Source: Kordia sp. SMS9 (GTDB taxonomy: Bacteria > Bacteroidota > Bacteroidia > Flavobacteriales > Flavobacteriaceae). Taken from it: a stretch of 64,000 nt of DNA. The notes beneath the pieces are model-generated. The model did no database searches. It was not told the origin of the DNA and was given only the letters and a program-made list of their open reading frames with translations. Position 1 is the stretch's first letter; every line of letters begins with the position of its first letter. The position numbers and the translations under genes are program-made. Location: assembly GCF_003352465.1 (NCBI RefSeq), contig NZ_CP031153.1:1850465-1914464 (forward strand). The letters are read 5' to 3'. This document shows positions 35,915 through 45,227 of this stretch, one piece after another.

Positions 35915-38569
35915 ATGGAAATAAGAAGTATAAACGCAATGCGCGGGCCTAATTATTGGTCTGTTAGAAGACATAAATTAATCGTAATGGTGCTCGATTT
36001 GCAAGAAATGGAAGAGTATCCAACGAATAAAGTAGACGGTTTTGGAGACCGACTCAAAGCAATGTTTCCTTCCATGTATTCGCATCGCTGTTCAGAAGGT
36101 TGCGAAGGTGGCTTTTTTATGCGTGTCGATGATGGTACTTGGATGGGACACGTCATTGAACATATTGCGTTAGAAATACAAACCTTGGCGGGAATGGACA
36201 CTGGGTTTGGAAGAACGCGCGGTTATGGAGAAGAAGGTGTGTACAATGTCGTATTTTCTTATATGGAAGAAAAAGTAGGGCGTTTTGCGGCAAAATCAGC
36301 AGTAAGTATTTGTGAAGCCTTAATTTCAGGTTCAGCATACGATTTGGCAGCTGACATTCAAGAAATGCGCGAAATTCGTGAAGAAGCACGTTTAGGACCA
36401 AGTACAGGTTCTATTGTAGAAGAAGCGGCAAGCAGAGGCATTCCGTGGATTCGCTTGAACAAATATTCACTCTGTCAATTAGGATATGGTGCCAACCAAA
36501 AACGTATTCAGGCAACGGTAACTAGCGAAACGAGTAATATCGGTGTAGAAATTGCTTGCGATAAAGAAGATACTAAATACTTACTAGAACAAGCCGAAGT
36601 AGAAGTGCCGCGTGGTGATATCATTCGTCGCGAACGTAGTTTAGAAGGCGCCTGTCGTTATGTAGGCTATCCATTAGTAATAAAACCGATCAACGGAAAT
36701 CACGGGCGTGGAATTACGGTGGATATCAATACGTATGAAGAAGCGTTGGTAGCTTTTAAAGCGGCGCAAGAAATCTCACGATCAGTCATTGTAGAAAAAT
36801 ACATTACAGGAGACGATTATCGTTTACTTGTGATCAATAACAAATTGGTGGCTGCGGCAAAACGTACACCTGCACATGTGGTTGGCGATGGAAAATCCAC
36901 GATTCAAGAACTGATTGATGAGGTGAATAAAGATGAACGCAGAGGATATGGTCATGAAAAAGTATTGACGATGATCAAAGTAAACAATCTCACAGAAACC
37001 TTGATTGCTGCCAAAGGCTATACGTTGGAGACGGTCTTAGAAAAAGACGAAGTAATGTTATTAAAAGATACTGCCAATCTCAGTACAGGAGGAACAGCCG
37101 AAGATGTAACCGATATGGTACATCCAGCCAATGTATTTATGGCAGAACGTATTTCAAAAATTATCGACTTAGATATTTGTGGAATTGACGTGATGACTTC
37201 CGACATTAGCAAACCACTTTCAGAAACAGGTGGCGCTGTCTTAGAAGTAAATGCAGGTCCAGGATTCCGTATGCACTTAGCACCCACCGAAGGATTGCCA
37301 AGAAATGTTGCCGCTCCGGTAATTGATAAATTATTTCCGCCAGGATCAACCTCGCGAATTCCAATTGTGGCGATTACAGGAACCAATGGAAAAACCACCA
37401 CGACACGTCTCATTGCACACATGGCAAAAATGAAAGGCTACAAAGTGGGATATACAACGAGTGATGGTGTGTACATTCAAAATAGATTGTTGATGACAGG
37501 TGATTGCACAGGTCCGTCAAGTACAGAATTTGTATTGAGAGATCCTACCGTAAATTTTGCCGTATTGGAATGCGCTCGTGGCGGATTGTTGCGCGCAGGG
37601 TTAGGATTTAAAAATTGTGATATTGGAATTGTCACGAATGTTGCTGCCGATCATTTAGGTTTGAAAGGAATTCATACCATAGAACAATTAGCCAAAGTAA
37701 AAGGCGTGATTCCAGAAACAGTATTGCCAGACGGAACAGCCATTTTAAATGCAGACGACGAATTAGTCTATGCTATGCGCAAAAATGTAGATTGCAATGT
37801 GGCGTTATTTTCGCTCGATGAAAACAATCCGCATATCAAAGCCATGCAAAAACGTGGTGGAATTTCGGCAATTTATGAAAACGGATACATTACCTTATGT
37901 AGAGGCGAATGGAAAATGCGCGTTATCAAAGCAGTCAATGTACCGTTAACGTTTGGTGGCAAAGCAACGTTTATGATTCAAAATGTATTGCCAGCGGTCA
38001 TTACAGCGTATTTAAAAGGCTTTACCCTCGAAGACATGAAAGTGGCGTTGGAAACGTTTATTCCATCCGCATCACAAACGCCAGGACGATTGAATCTTTT
38101 CAAATTCAAAAACTTCCAAATTTTGGTCGATTATGCACACAATCCAGCAGGAATGCGCGCGTTGAAACAGTTTGTTGACAATTTGAATGCTTCTGTAAAA
38201 GTCGGAATCATCGCAGGAATTGGCGATCGACGCGTAGAAGATAACAACGAAATGGGTGCTTTGGCAGCAGAAATGTTTGATGAAGTCATTATTCGTCAAG
38301 ACAAACGCTTACGCGGGAAAACGGAAGAGGAATTGATCAAGATGTTGGATGATGGAATTAAAATGCACGATCCTAACAAAAAAACAACCATCATTCCATC
38401 TGAAAGTGAAGCCATTATGCACGCCGTAAGAAATGCCCAAAAAGGCGCATTGATTGTGCTTTGCAGCGATGTGGTTCCTGATGCGTTAGACTTAGTCAAA
38501 AAACTAAAAGAAGAAGAATCAAACGAATTATACGATTTTACGCCTGACGACATTCCGAATTTGGGGTAA
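35915..38569 (+). CDS. cphA: Cyanophycin synthetase
   Basis: An 884-residue enzyme of the usual CphA1 layout. An N-terminal domain (1-160) is followed by an ATP-grasp domain (about 215-480; PLVIKPINGNHGRG, VLEVNAGPGFRMH), then a Mur-ligase-like domain with P-loop GTNGKTTTTR (489-498) and a C-terminal lobe (VDYAHNPAGMRAL). It adds Asp through ATP-grasp and Arg through the Mur ligase part to make the multi-L-arginyl-poly-aspartate store of nitrogen. A long perfect hairpin follows at 38592-38648. Confidence 0.96.
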   Translation: MEIRSINAMRGPNYWSVRRHKLIVMVLDLQEMEEYPTNKVDGFGDRLKAMFPSMYSHRCSEGCEGGFFMRVDDGTWMGHVIEHIALEIQTLAGMDTGFGRTRGYGEEGVYNVVFSYMEEKVGRFAAKSAVSICEALISGSAYDLAADIQEMREIREEARLGPSTGSIVEEAASRGIPWIRLNKYSLCQLGYGANQKRIQATVTSETSNIGVEIACDKEDTKYLLEQAEVEVPRGDIIRRERSLEGACRYVGYPLVIKPINGNHGRGITVDINTYEEALVAFKAAQEISRSVIVEKYITGDDYRLLVINNKLVAAAKRTPAHVVGDGKSTIQELIDEVNKDERRGYGHEKVLTMIKVNNLTETLIAAKGYTLETVLEKDEVMLLKDTANLSTGGTAEDVTDMVHPANVFMAERISKIIDLDICGIDVMTSDISKPLSETGGAVLEVNAGPGFRMHLAPTEGLPRNVAAPVIDKLFPPGSTSRIPIVAITGTNGKTTTTRLIAHMAKMKGYKVGYTTSDGVYIQNRLLMTGDCTGPSSTEFVLRDPTVNFAVLECARGGLLRAGLGFKNCDIGIVTNVAADHLGLKGIHTIEQLAKVKGVIPETVLPDGTAILNADDELVYAMRKNVDCNVALFSLDENNPHIKAMQKRGGISAIYENGYITLCRGEWKMRVIKAVNVPLTFGGKATFMIQNVLPAVITAYLKGFTLEDMKVALETFIPSASQTPGRLNLFKFKNFQILVDYAHNPAGMRALKQFVDNLNASVKVGIIAGIGDRRVEDNNEMGALAAEMFDEVIIRQDKRLRGKTEEELIKMLDDGIKMHDPNKKTTIIPSESEAIMHAVRNAQKGALIVLCSDVVPDALDLVKKLKEEESNELYDFTPDDIPNLG

Positions 38570-38591
38570 AACTATAGAAGCTGAATTCTAA

Positions 38592-38648
38592 AAAGTTTTT
38601 ACAAACGCCATGCTGAACTTGATTCAGCATGGCGTTTGTAAAAACTTT
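38592..38648. terminator. Long perfect hairpin after cphA
   Basis: A perfect 26-bp stem (38592-38617 with 38623-38648) around the loop CTTGA. The centre reads CATGCTGAACTTGATTCAGC. It is longer than a normal terminator and could be a dispersed hairpin element that also stops transcription. No T-run follows directly. Confidence 0.7.
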
Positions 38649-38722
38649 CTAGACAGTTTTTTATGAACGCTGTAGAATGTTAAAATTCCTCTAAAGGCAA
38701 AACGTCTTCGCGGTATAAGAAT

Positions 38723-38730
38723 TAAATTTG
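38723..38730 (+). promoter_or_regulatory. -7 promoter element of the metallophosphoesterase gene
   Basis: TAAATTTG matches TAnnTTTG and lies 14 bp before the ATG at 38745, which implies a very short 5' leader. Confidence 0.55.
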
Positions 38731-38744
38731 TTAAAAATACTTTA

Positions 38745-40043
38745 ATGTTGCGATTCATTATTCCCATCTTTTTATTATTCATTCTAGAACTCTATACTTT
38801 CTTTTCCATTCGAACTTTAACCAGTAACAAATTTATTTTGATTGGTTTCTGGGTATTTATGGTTGCTGTGTATGCTGTTTTTTTTTACCAAATGAGCATT
38901 ACACAACGCGCTGGACGCTTTAGTTTGAGTACAGGATATGCCATTGCTTTGTTGCTTACGCTCACAGTTCCTAAATTATTCATACTCGCTATTTTATTTA
39001 TAGAAGATATTTTACGATTCTTCACAGGGTTGTTCAATTATTTTCAGCATAGTGGAATGACGGTTTCGGAAGCGTTGCCAGGCAGAAGAAAATTTATCAG
39101 TCAAATCGCACTCGGAATTGCCGCGCTTCCTTTTGCAGGATTTTTATACGGTGTTTTTAAAGGAAGGTATGATTTCAGAGTGATCAAGCATACGATGTTT
39201 TTTGACGACTTACCAGCGGCGTTTGACGGTTATACACTTACGCAAATTTCAGACATCCACGCTGGAAGTTTTGACAATAAAGAAAAAGTAGAATACGCGG
39301 TTGATCTCATCAACAAACAACAAAGTGATGTCATTTTATTTACTGGCGATATTGTCAATGCTGTGGCGGAAGAAATGCATCCTTGGATAGATACCTTTAA
39401 ACGCATGAAAGCGAAAGACGGTTTGTATTCTGTGTTGGGAAATCACGATTATGGGTTTTATGCGTACGATACGAAAGCAGAAATTGAAGAAAATCACAAA
39501 AAAATAGAAAAAGTACATGAGGCTATTGGTTTTAATTTATTGTTGAACGATAAAAAAACCATTGAACGCAACGGAGAAAAACTAAATATTTTAGGTGTTG
39601 AAAATTGGGGTGCTTCTGGTCATTTTCCAAAAAAAGGAAGCTTACGAAAAGCGGCACAAAATGTTGAAGATGGAGAATTTAATGTGTTGCTGTCGCATGA
39701 TCCTTCTCACTTTGATTATAAGGAAATGGAAATTCGCAAACGCGAAAAAGAAGATCCGAATGTCATTACCGACGAACCGAATATCATAAATTTTGAAAAG
39801 AAAATTCAATTGACACTAGCAGGTCACACACACGGAATGCAATTTGGGATAGAAATTCCGTTTTTAAATTTTAAATGGAGTCCTGTAAAATATAGATATC
39901 CACGTTGGGCAGGTTTGTATGAAGAAGCCGGAAAATACTTGCATGTCAACCGCGGATTTGGCGTATTGGCGTTTCCTGGACGCGTCGGAATTTGGCCAGA
40001 AATTACCGTAATCGAATTGAAAAAACGCGAGAAAGTGGCATAA
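38745..40043 (+). CDS. Membrane-anchored metallophosphoesterase (YkuE-like)
   Basis: A 432-residue protein. Three hydrophobic segments (about 1-20, 26-48, 62-84) and a fourth (about 118-137, ISQIALGIAALPFAGFLYGVF) anchor it. The catalytic domain follows with the calcineurin-like motifs QISDIHAGSF, FTGDIVNA, GNHDYG and AGHTHGMQFG. The twin-Arg-like RRKFI before the last helix is also seen in YkuE-type relatives. It should hydrolyse a phosphodiester or pyrophosphate, for instance in lipid metabolism; the substrate is unknown. It is a single gene with its own promoter. Confidence 0.9.
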   Translation: MLRFIIPIFLLFILELYTFFSIRTLTSNKFILIGFWVFMVAVYAVFFYQMSITQRAGRFSLSTGYAIALLLTLTVPKLFILAILFIEDILRFFTGLFNYFQHSGMTVSEALPGRRKFISQIALGIAALPFAGFLYGVFKGRYDFRVIKHTMFFDDLPAAFDGYTLTQISDIHAGSFDNKEKVEYAVDLINKQQSDVILFTGDIVNAVAEEMHPWIDTFKRMKAKDGLYSVLGNHDYGFYAYDTKAEIEENHKKIEKVHEAIGFNLLLNDKKTIERNGEKLNILGVENWGASGHFPKKGSLRKAAQNVEDGEFNVLLSHDPSHFDYKEMEIRKREKEDPNVITDEPNIINFEKKIQLTLAGHTHGMQFGIEIPFLNFKWSPVKYRYPRWAGLYEEAGKYLHVNRGFGVLAFPGRVGIWPEITVIELKKREKVA

Positions 40044-40057
40044 TCGCAAGAAAATAG

Positions 40058-40065
40058 TACATTTG
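40058..40065 (+). promoter_or_regulatory. -7 promoter element of the thioredoxin-like gene
   Basis: TACATTTG matches TAnnTTTG. It lies after the preceding gene's stop and 67 bp before the ATG at 40132. Confidence 0.6.
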
Positions 40066-40131
40066 TAACAGCGAATTATTAATTTTTCAGTTAAAAACAT
40101 AGTAATTCCATAAAAATAAAAACATTTGCTT

Positions 40132-40428
40132 ATGTCTAAGTTTGGTGACTTAATTAGTGCAAATATTCCAATTCTGCTCGATTTTTATACAGAATGGAAT
40201 GAGCAATCCAAAGCAATGCACGCTGTGTTACGTGATGTAGCGGCAGCCCTTGGCGACAAAGCCAAAGTGATTAAAATAGACGTGGATAAAAATAAAGAAT
40301 TAGCAGAGGCACTGCGCGTTAAAGGACTTCCAACTTTGATGATCTACAAAGGTGGAGAAATGGTGTGGAGACAAAGCGGAGAGCAAGATGCCAATACTTT
40401 AATCGGATTGATTTCCGAACACGTTTAA
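40132..40428 (+). CDS. Thioredoxin-like protein without the catalytic cysteines
   Basis: A 98-residue thioredoxin-fold protein: ILLDFYTEWNEQSKAMHAVL, VIKIDVDKNKELAEALRVKG, LPTLMIYKGGEMVWRQSG. The family's WCxxC site is replaced by WNEQSK and the protein contains no Cys at all, so it cannot catalyse disulfide exchange. The cis-Pro (GLPTL) is kept, so the fold is probably intact and it may bind partners instead. The ATG at 40132 is used rather than the TTG two codons upstream. It overlaps the convergent deacetylase gene by 4 bp. Confidence 0.88.
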   Translation: MSKFGDLISANIPILLDFYTEWNEQSKAMHAVLRDVAAALGDKAKVIKIDVDKNKELAEALRVKGLPTLMIYKGGEMVWRQSGEQDANTLIGLISEHV

Positions 40429-41078
40429 ATCGTTATTCGTTCAAACGTATAGCCTTGTTCATGGAAGTGTTGCAGCACTTTCGGAAGTGTGTATTTCAAT
40501 TTTTCAAAGGCTTTTAAACTATCGTGAAATACCACGATACTTCCCGTTTCTGTATTTTCTAATACATTAGAGAGACATTTTTCAGGTGATAAATCGGTAT
40601 CAAAATCACCACTCAACACATCCCACATGATAATTTTATAATCTAACTTTTGAAGTCTTTTACAAAGTTGAGGAGTTAGTTTTCCATACGGTGGACGGAA
40701 TAGTTTTGGGTTCACTTCCGTAGATTTTTTCAAGTGTTTCTGGATGGTTTCTTCTGCTTGAATTGTGTTTGAAATGTACTGCACTTTTGAAACTTTCCAG
40801 CCATTGACATGCTGTTGTGTATGATTGCCAATCGTATGACCTTCATTGACGAGTTGTTCAAATATTTTGGGATGTTTCTGAATATTATCGCCAATACAAA
40901 AAAAGGTAGCTTTTGCATTGTATTGTGAAAGCTGCTCCAAAACCCAAGGCGTCACTTCAGGAATTGGTCCATCATCAAAGGTAAGGAAGAGTTGTTTTTT
41001 TTCAACCGAAAACTCCCAAATGAGCGCTGGAAATAACCATGTTACAAATTTGGGAGTTTTGGCTGTGTACAGTTTCAT
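40425..41078 (-). CDS. Polysaccharide deacetylase family protein (CE4)
   Basis: A 217-residue NodB-homology protein. Motif 1 is LFLTFDDGPIPEVTP (both catalytic and metal Asp), motif 2 is GNHTQQHVNG with HxxxxH-like spacing, and motif 3 is LFRPPYGKLT. KATFFCIGDNI and YKIIMWDVLSGDFD complete the standard fold. It deacetylates peptidoglycan, chitooligosaccharides or a related glycan. There is no clear signal peptide, as in many Flavobacteriaceae homologues. It is transcribed with the DUF2723 gene upstream, 18 bp away. Confidence 0.92.
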   Translation of the reverse strand: MKLYTAKTPKFVTWLFPALIWEFSVEKKQLFLTFDDGPIPEVTPWVLEQLSQYNAKATFFCIGDNIQKHPKIFEQLVNEGHTIGNHTQQHVNGWKVSKVQYISNTIQAEETIQKHLKKSTEVNPKLFRPPYGKLTPQLCKRLQKLDYKIIMWDVLSGDFDTDLSPEKCLSNVLENTETGSIVVFHDSLKAFEKLKYTLPKVLQHFHEQGYTFERITI

Positions 41079-41096
41079 ACGAGTAGATTTTGTTGA

Positions 41097-44000
41097 CTAC
41101 TCATATTCACTAAAGAGCGGTCCAAATTTTTCAGCATACGTATTGAAAACTTCCATTTCTTGTTCTAGAAGTTTGGTTTGATCGTTGATTTCTAAGAGCT
41201 GAATTAAGCTTTTATACTTTTCTAGGTTATAGAAAATGTCTTCAAGATCAGCATATTGTTGAGAAATAGGTGTTTGCTTGTGATAGTCTAAATATTCAAG
41301 ATATTTTGTGCGAACTAAGTTATACTGTTCTGTTGCTTTTTCAATTTTTCCAATTTTAAAATAACCGTCAATAAAAGGTTCGTTTAATCCGTAAAAATCA
41401 AAATATTTCACGGGCATTTTTTCAAATATCAAATCAATTACGTTTTCTGCTTTTTCATTTTCTCCCTCTATAATTAGTTGTTCTACTAATTTTGCAAGAT
41501 TCAATCGGTACGAAATACTTTGACGGCGTGTTTGCGGATCGTGATATATATCATCGCTTCCAGAATTTCCCCAATCCCATTTCATGACGTTTTTATACAT
41601 GAGCTTCGAATTTACTTGTCCCATGTCCAATTCGTCTGGTGTTTCTGTTTTCACAGGAATTAATTTGTACACCAAGCCGTCAAGTTGTAAATAATCTTTC
41701 ATCCAAATGTACTCGGCTTTGTCAAAACTTCCACCTGTAAAATAAATAGGGCGTTTCCAGTCGTTTTGATTCAAAATATCGAGCATCATCAAGTTGTTTT
41801 TGTAGATGGCAGATTTTGGCAATTCAATCTCAATATAGTCTACAATTTTATCATGATCTTTGGGATCGACATACATTTTTGCATTTTCTTTATTGACAGG
41901 AACGCGTATTTTATTCACAGGATAATAGACAACATTACGTTGGCTGTCTGGAATTTCATAATCAGGTCTTTGATATACATTGTCAATTAAATAGCCATAT
42001 TTTGATTCCTTTCTGTCACTCAATACCCAATCCATAAAACGGTCCAATTCCCAAACGGTACTGTCAGCAACCGCAGGATGTTCTTCATATTTCAGGTAAT
42101 TTCGAGTTCCGTGTTTGTATTTGTCGTGTGTCATCTCGGAAGGAACCGCTTCGCTTTCATACGCTTTGCGTTTCATTTGATCAATATACCAATCTGTTCC
42201 AAGGAGACTTGTATTAATGGTTCGCACATCAGTTCGGTAACCTTCAATATCTTGTGCATACCAAAGTGCAAAGGTGTCATTGTCACCAATGGTAAAAATC
42301 ATGGCACCTACATCTTCTTGAATAGAATTTAAGTACGCTTTTGCCGTAGATTGTGCTGTATAACGGTTGGATCTGTCGTGATCGTCCCAGTTTTGACTAG
42401 CCATTAATACAGGAACTGCCAACAATGCAACTACCGTAATGAATCCTGCAACGGCAGTTCGGTTGGCTACATACGATCGTACGCTGTCATAGAGTGCATA
42501 GACTCCATATCCAATCCACATGGCAAATACGTAAAAGGAACCGACGAGTGCATAATCTCGTTCTCGTGGTTCAAAAGGGCGTTCGTTTAAGTATATTTTT
42601 AAGGCTAATCCTGTAAACATGAAGAAAACAAACAGTACCCAAAATTGTTTTTGTCCGCGTGTTAGTAAAAATACAAATCCGAAAATTCCAAAAAGTAATG
42701 GTAAGAAATAATAGGTGTTTCGGGCTTTGTTATTTAGTACATCCGATGGAAGATTGTCTTGTGATTTCCCAAGATGTATTTCGTCAATAAGCTTAATTCC
42801 GCTAATCCAATTTCCGTGATTGTCTAGTTTTCCTTGAATATCATCTTGTCTTCCAACAAAGTTCCACATGAAATAACGCCAGTACATGTATCCCATTTGG
42901 TAATAAATCATATAGTCAAGGTTGTCTAGTAATGAAGGCGGCTTCACATTGATTAAGTCTCCGTATTCTCTGACAATTTTTATAAATCTTTCAGGAGAAA
43001 CCAACCCTTGGTCAACATTTGCTTTGAGTGTATCCACCAATTGTACCGCGCGTTTGTCAAAGCTGTATCTTGGATTGATGTCAAAATCGAGTATTCCCGT
43101 AAATTCCATGTAGTTTTCTGCATGTTCGGAACTCCACATTCGTGGTAAAAATCCTCTATGATTGCTATCAGAATTTTGTTTGGCACCTTTCCACTGATTG
43201 ACAATTACATATTTTCCAAGCGTATAATCGCGTTCGTATTTTGGTTTGTCGTCTATATATGGTTGTTCTGCATCCAATCCGCCATAAATATCTGTATACA
43301 TTGGTCCGTACAACAAACGCGTTTCTGGATATTGTTCTAAGTTGTAATATGCTAATAATGAACGCGCATCCGACGGGTTATTTTCATTGATCACTGTATT
43401 TGCGTTTGCACGAATCGGAATCATCAACCATGTTGAAAATCCAATCAACACAAATACCGTACATAAAATGATCGTATTTATGATAGGTAAATTTTTCTTT
43501 CGTGTATAATTCAATCCGTAATAAAAAGCACCGATTACTAAGATGGCAGCAATGATTGAGCCCGAATTGAATGGCATTCCAAACGTATTTACAAAGAAAA
43601 CTTCCAAGTATCCAAATAAGCGCAACGCATTTGGTAATAATAATTTGAAGATAAATAGTAAAACTCCTACCGAAATTACATTTGCAATAATGAAGTTTTT
43701 AATCGTAACTACTTTGTAATTTTTGAAAAAGTAAATCATTCCAATCGCAGGAATGGTCAATAATCCCATAAAGTGAACTCCAAAAGATAGTCCTACGATT
43801 AATGAAATTAAAATGAGCCATTTATTTCCGCGTGGTGTGTGCATTTCGTCTGCCCAACGCAAAGCCAACCAAAACATAAGCGACATAATGCAAATTGCCA
43901 TTGCGTATACTTCTGCTTCAACCGCACTGAACCAAAAACTATCTGAAAATGTAAATGCTAACGAACCTACCAATCCACTTCCCAATACTGCGATTTTCTT

Positions 44001-44369
44001 TCCCATTGTAAATTCGGTAGCCGTTTCATCATTACTTTTCTTTAGCAACGCCATTTTGCGGACTAAATTTGTAATGGACCAAAACATAAATAATATGGTA
44101 AATGCGCTAGAGAATACCGAAAGATAATTCACCATTTTGGCAACCTGTTCTGGAGCAGAAGCAAATGTGGCAAAAATGGCACCCATCATTTGGTAAAAAG
44201 GGGCTCCTGGCGGATGTCCAATTTGAAGCTTAGCGGAAGTTGCAATGTACTCGGCACAATCCCAATAACTTGCGGTAGGTTCAACCGTTAAGCTAAATGT
44301 AATAAGTGCTATAAGAAAAACCACCCATCCTAAGATCGTGTTCCATTTATTAAAGTTCAGAGAAGTCAT
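41097..44369 (-). CDS. DUF2723 multi-spanning membrane protein
   Basis: A 1090-residue protein. The first 600 residues contain about a dozen membrane helices with the DUF2723 signature ASYWDCAEYIATSAKLQIG then HPPGAPFYQMMG after the first helix. The acidic residue there corresponds to the catalytic site of GT-C glycosyltransferases such as protein O-mannosyltransferases. The last 450 residues are soluble and end in a TPR-like helical region. It is probably a glycosyltransferase for protein or lipid glycosylation at the outer face of the inner membrane; the reaction is inferred. Confidence 0.88.
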   Translation of the reverse strand: MTSLNFNKWNTILGWVVFLIALITFSLTVEPTASYWDCAEYIATSAKLQIGHPPGAPFYQMMGAIFATFASAPEQVAKMVNYLSVFSSAFTILFMFWSITNLVRKMALLKKSNDETATEFTMGKKIAVLGSGLVGSLAFTFSDSFWFSAVEAEVYAMAICIMSLMFWLALRWADEMHTPRGNKWLILISLIVGLSFGVHFMGLLTIPAIGMIYFFKNYKVVTIKNFIIANVISVGVLLFIFKLLLPNALRLFGYLEVFFVNTFGMPFNSGSIIAAILVIGAFYYGLNYTRKKNLPIINTIILCTVFVLIGFSTWLMIPIRANANTVINENNPSDARSLLAYYNLEQYPETRLLYGPMYTDIYGGLDAEQPYIDDKPKYERDYTLGKYVIVNQWKGAKQNSDSNHRGFLPRMWSSEHAENYMEFTGILDFDINPRYSFDKRAVQLVDTLKANVDQGLVSPERFIKIVREYGDLINVKPPSLLDNLDYMIYYQMGYMYWRYFMWNFVGRQDDIQGKLDNHGNWISGIKLIDEIHLGKSQDNLPSDVLNNKARNTYYFLPLLFGIFGFVFLLTRGQKQFWVLFVFFMFTGLALKIYLNERPFEPRERDYALVGSFYVFAMWIGYGVYALYDSVRSYVANRTAVAGFITVVALLAVPVLMASQNWDDHDRSNRYTAQSTAKAYLNSIQEDVGAMIFTIGDNDTFALWYAQDIEGYRTDVRTINTSLLGTDWYIDQMKRKAYESEAVPSEMTHDKYKHGTRNYLKYEEHPAVADSTVWELDRFMDWVLSDRKESKYGYLIDNVYQRPDYEIPDSQRNVVYYPVNKIRVPVNKENAKMYVDPKDHDKIVDYIEIELPKSAIYKNNLMMLDILNQNDWKRPIYFTGGSFDKAEYIWMKDYLQLDGLVYKLIPVKTETPDELDMGQVNSKLMYKNVMKWDWGNSGSDDIYHDPQTRRQSISYRLNLAKLVEQLIIEGENEKAENVIDLIFEKMPVKYFDFYGLNEPFIDGYFKIGKIEKATEQYNLVRTKYLEYLDYHKQTPISQQYADLEDIFYNLEKYKSLIQLLEINDQTKLLEQEMEVFNTYAEKFGPLFSEYE

Positions 44370-44571
44370 GTAATTTCTTTTAATAAGACTAACGGCGAAT
44401 TTAAGAATTTATCACATAAGACTGGTATTTTTTTGGAAAACGTTAAGAATCATTTTCTTCTGTTTATATACTGTACTATGAATTCTACTAGATGAAATTC
44501 GCCAATAATCAAATCGGTAGGTATTGACATTATTATTATGGCTCATTTCATGAAAATAAATGAAAAAAATA

Positions 44572-44602
44572 TTTGCACTTGTCAAAGTTTGTTTTAAATT
44601 TG
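44572..44602 (+). promoter_or_regulatory. Promoter of tRNA-Gln
   Basis: TTTG (44572-44575), exactly 19 bp, then TAAATTTG (44595-44602): a perfect match to the Bacteroidota primary promoter, 17 bp before the tRNA. Confidence 0.85.
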
Positions 44603-44619
44603 CAACCGCATTACAGCAT

Positions 44620-44692
44620 TGGCCCATGGTGTAACTGGCAACACGTCTGGTTTTGGTCCAGAAGAGTCTAGGTTCGAGCCCTAGTGGGCCAA
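44620..44692 (+). tRNA. tRNA-Gln (anticodon TTG)
   Basis: Acceptor stem TGGCCCA (44620-44626) pairs with TGGGCCA (44685-44691), followed by discriminator A. The anticodon stem TCTGG/CCAGA closes the loop TTTTGGT, whose middle is TTG, reading Gln CAA codons. The T arm is CTAGG-TTCGAGC-CCTAG. The CCA end is not encoded. A terminator follows. Confidence 0.96.
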
Positions 44693-44870
44693 CGAAAAGC
44701 TTCTTTCAAATGGAAAGGAGCTTTTTTCTTTTTAGGGTTTTTTGATTTACAAAGTTAGGGCGAGAAGTTTATATCGAGCCTGCTGAGATAAGCCCTAGTG
44801 GGCCAACGAAAAGCTTCTTTCAAATGGAAAGGAGCTTTTTCTTTTTAAGGTTTTTTTGATTTACAAAGTT
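44677..44870 (+). repeat. Tandem duplication of the tRNA-Gln 3' end and its terminator
   Basis: 44677-44756 (AGCCCTAGTGGGCCAACG, the terminator, then TGATTTACAAAGTT) is repeated almost unchanged at 44791-44870, 114 bp away. The second copy keeps only the T-arm and acceptor 3' side of the tRNA, so it cannot make a tRNA. Confidence 0.9.
44695..44730 (+). terminator. Terminator of tRNA-Gln
   Basis: AAAAGCTTCTTTC (44695-44707) pairs with GAAAGGAGCTTTT (44713-44725), one G-U pair, then T-rich. An equivalent hairpin in the duplicated copy lies at 44809-44839. Confidence 0.85.
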
Positions 44871-45126
44871 TTTCTAATTACCTATTGAAGTTGAAGTGAA
44901 CTATGAATAAAAATAACTTTTTCGTAGTTTCAGAACACATACTCTTTTAAAAGTTCACTTACAGCATTCTTAAAATCCTGTTAAAGCTCATTTTTTTATG
45001 TGTTAATAGTGCTTTTTCAAAACCTTTTCACGACCTTTTCTGTTTAATTTTTGGTTATCTTTGTAAAACAAACTCAAAGCAAAATAGTGTGTTTCAGTCA
45101 ATTAAAGAGCTTCAATTTGTTAAAAT
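44871..45126. other. AT-rich intergenic stretch before the exporter operon
   Basis: I see no gene and no strong hairpin. A TATCTTTG-like -7 box occurs near 45056, but no frame follows it. Confidence 0.4.
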
Positions 45127-45150
45127 TTTATGAATTACCTAATTCATAAA
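45127..45150 (+). promoter_or_regulatory. Inverted repeat upstream of the exporter operon, candidate operator
   Basis: TTTATGAATT (45127-45136) and AATTCATAAA (45141-45150) form a perfect inverted repeat around ACCT. Each arm is the AATTCATAAA half of the element found before the peptide and lipoprotein genes at 50-56 kb. It lies about 80 bp upstream of the -7 box at 45228. Confidence 0.6.
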
Positions 45151-45227
45151 CAATTGTATATCAGTATTATAAATTAATTTAATGTTAATATTAATATATG
45201 AATATGCAATTTTAATAGTATTACTAT

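Noticed and set aside
37018-37422. 134-codon minus-strand frame inside cphA
   Set aside because: It is fully antisense to the ATP-grasp and P-loop region of cphA, and its sequence shows no motif.
44791-44806. Possible second tRNA after tRNA-Gln
   Set aside because: Only the T-arm and acceptor 3' side are present; there is no D arm, anticodon arm or 5' acceptor strand.
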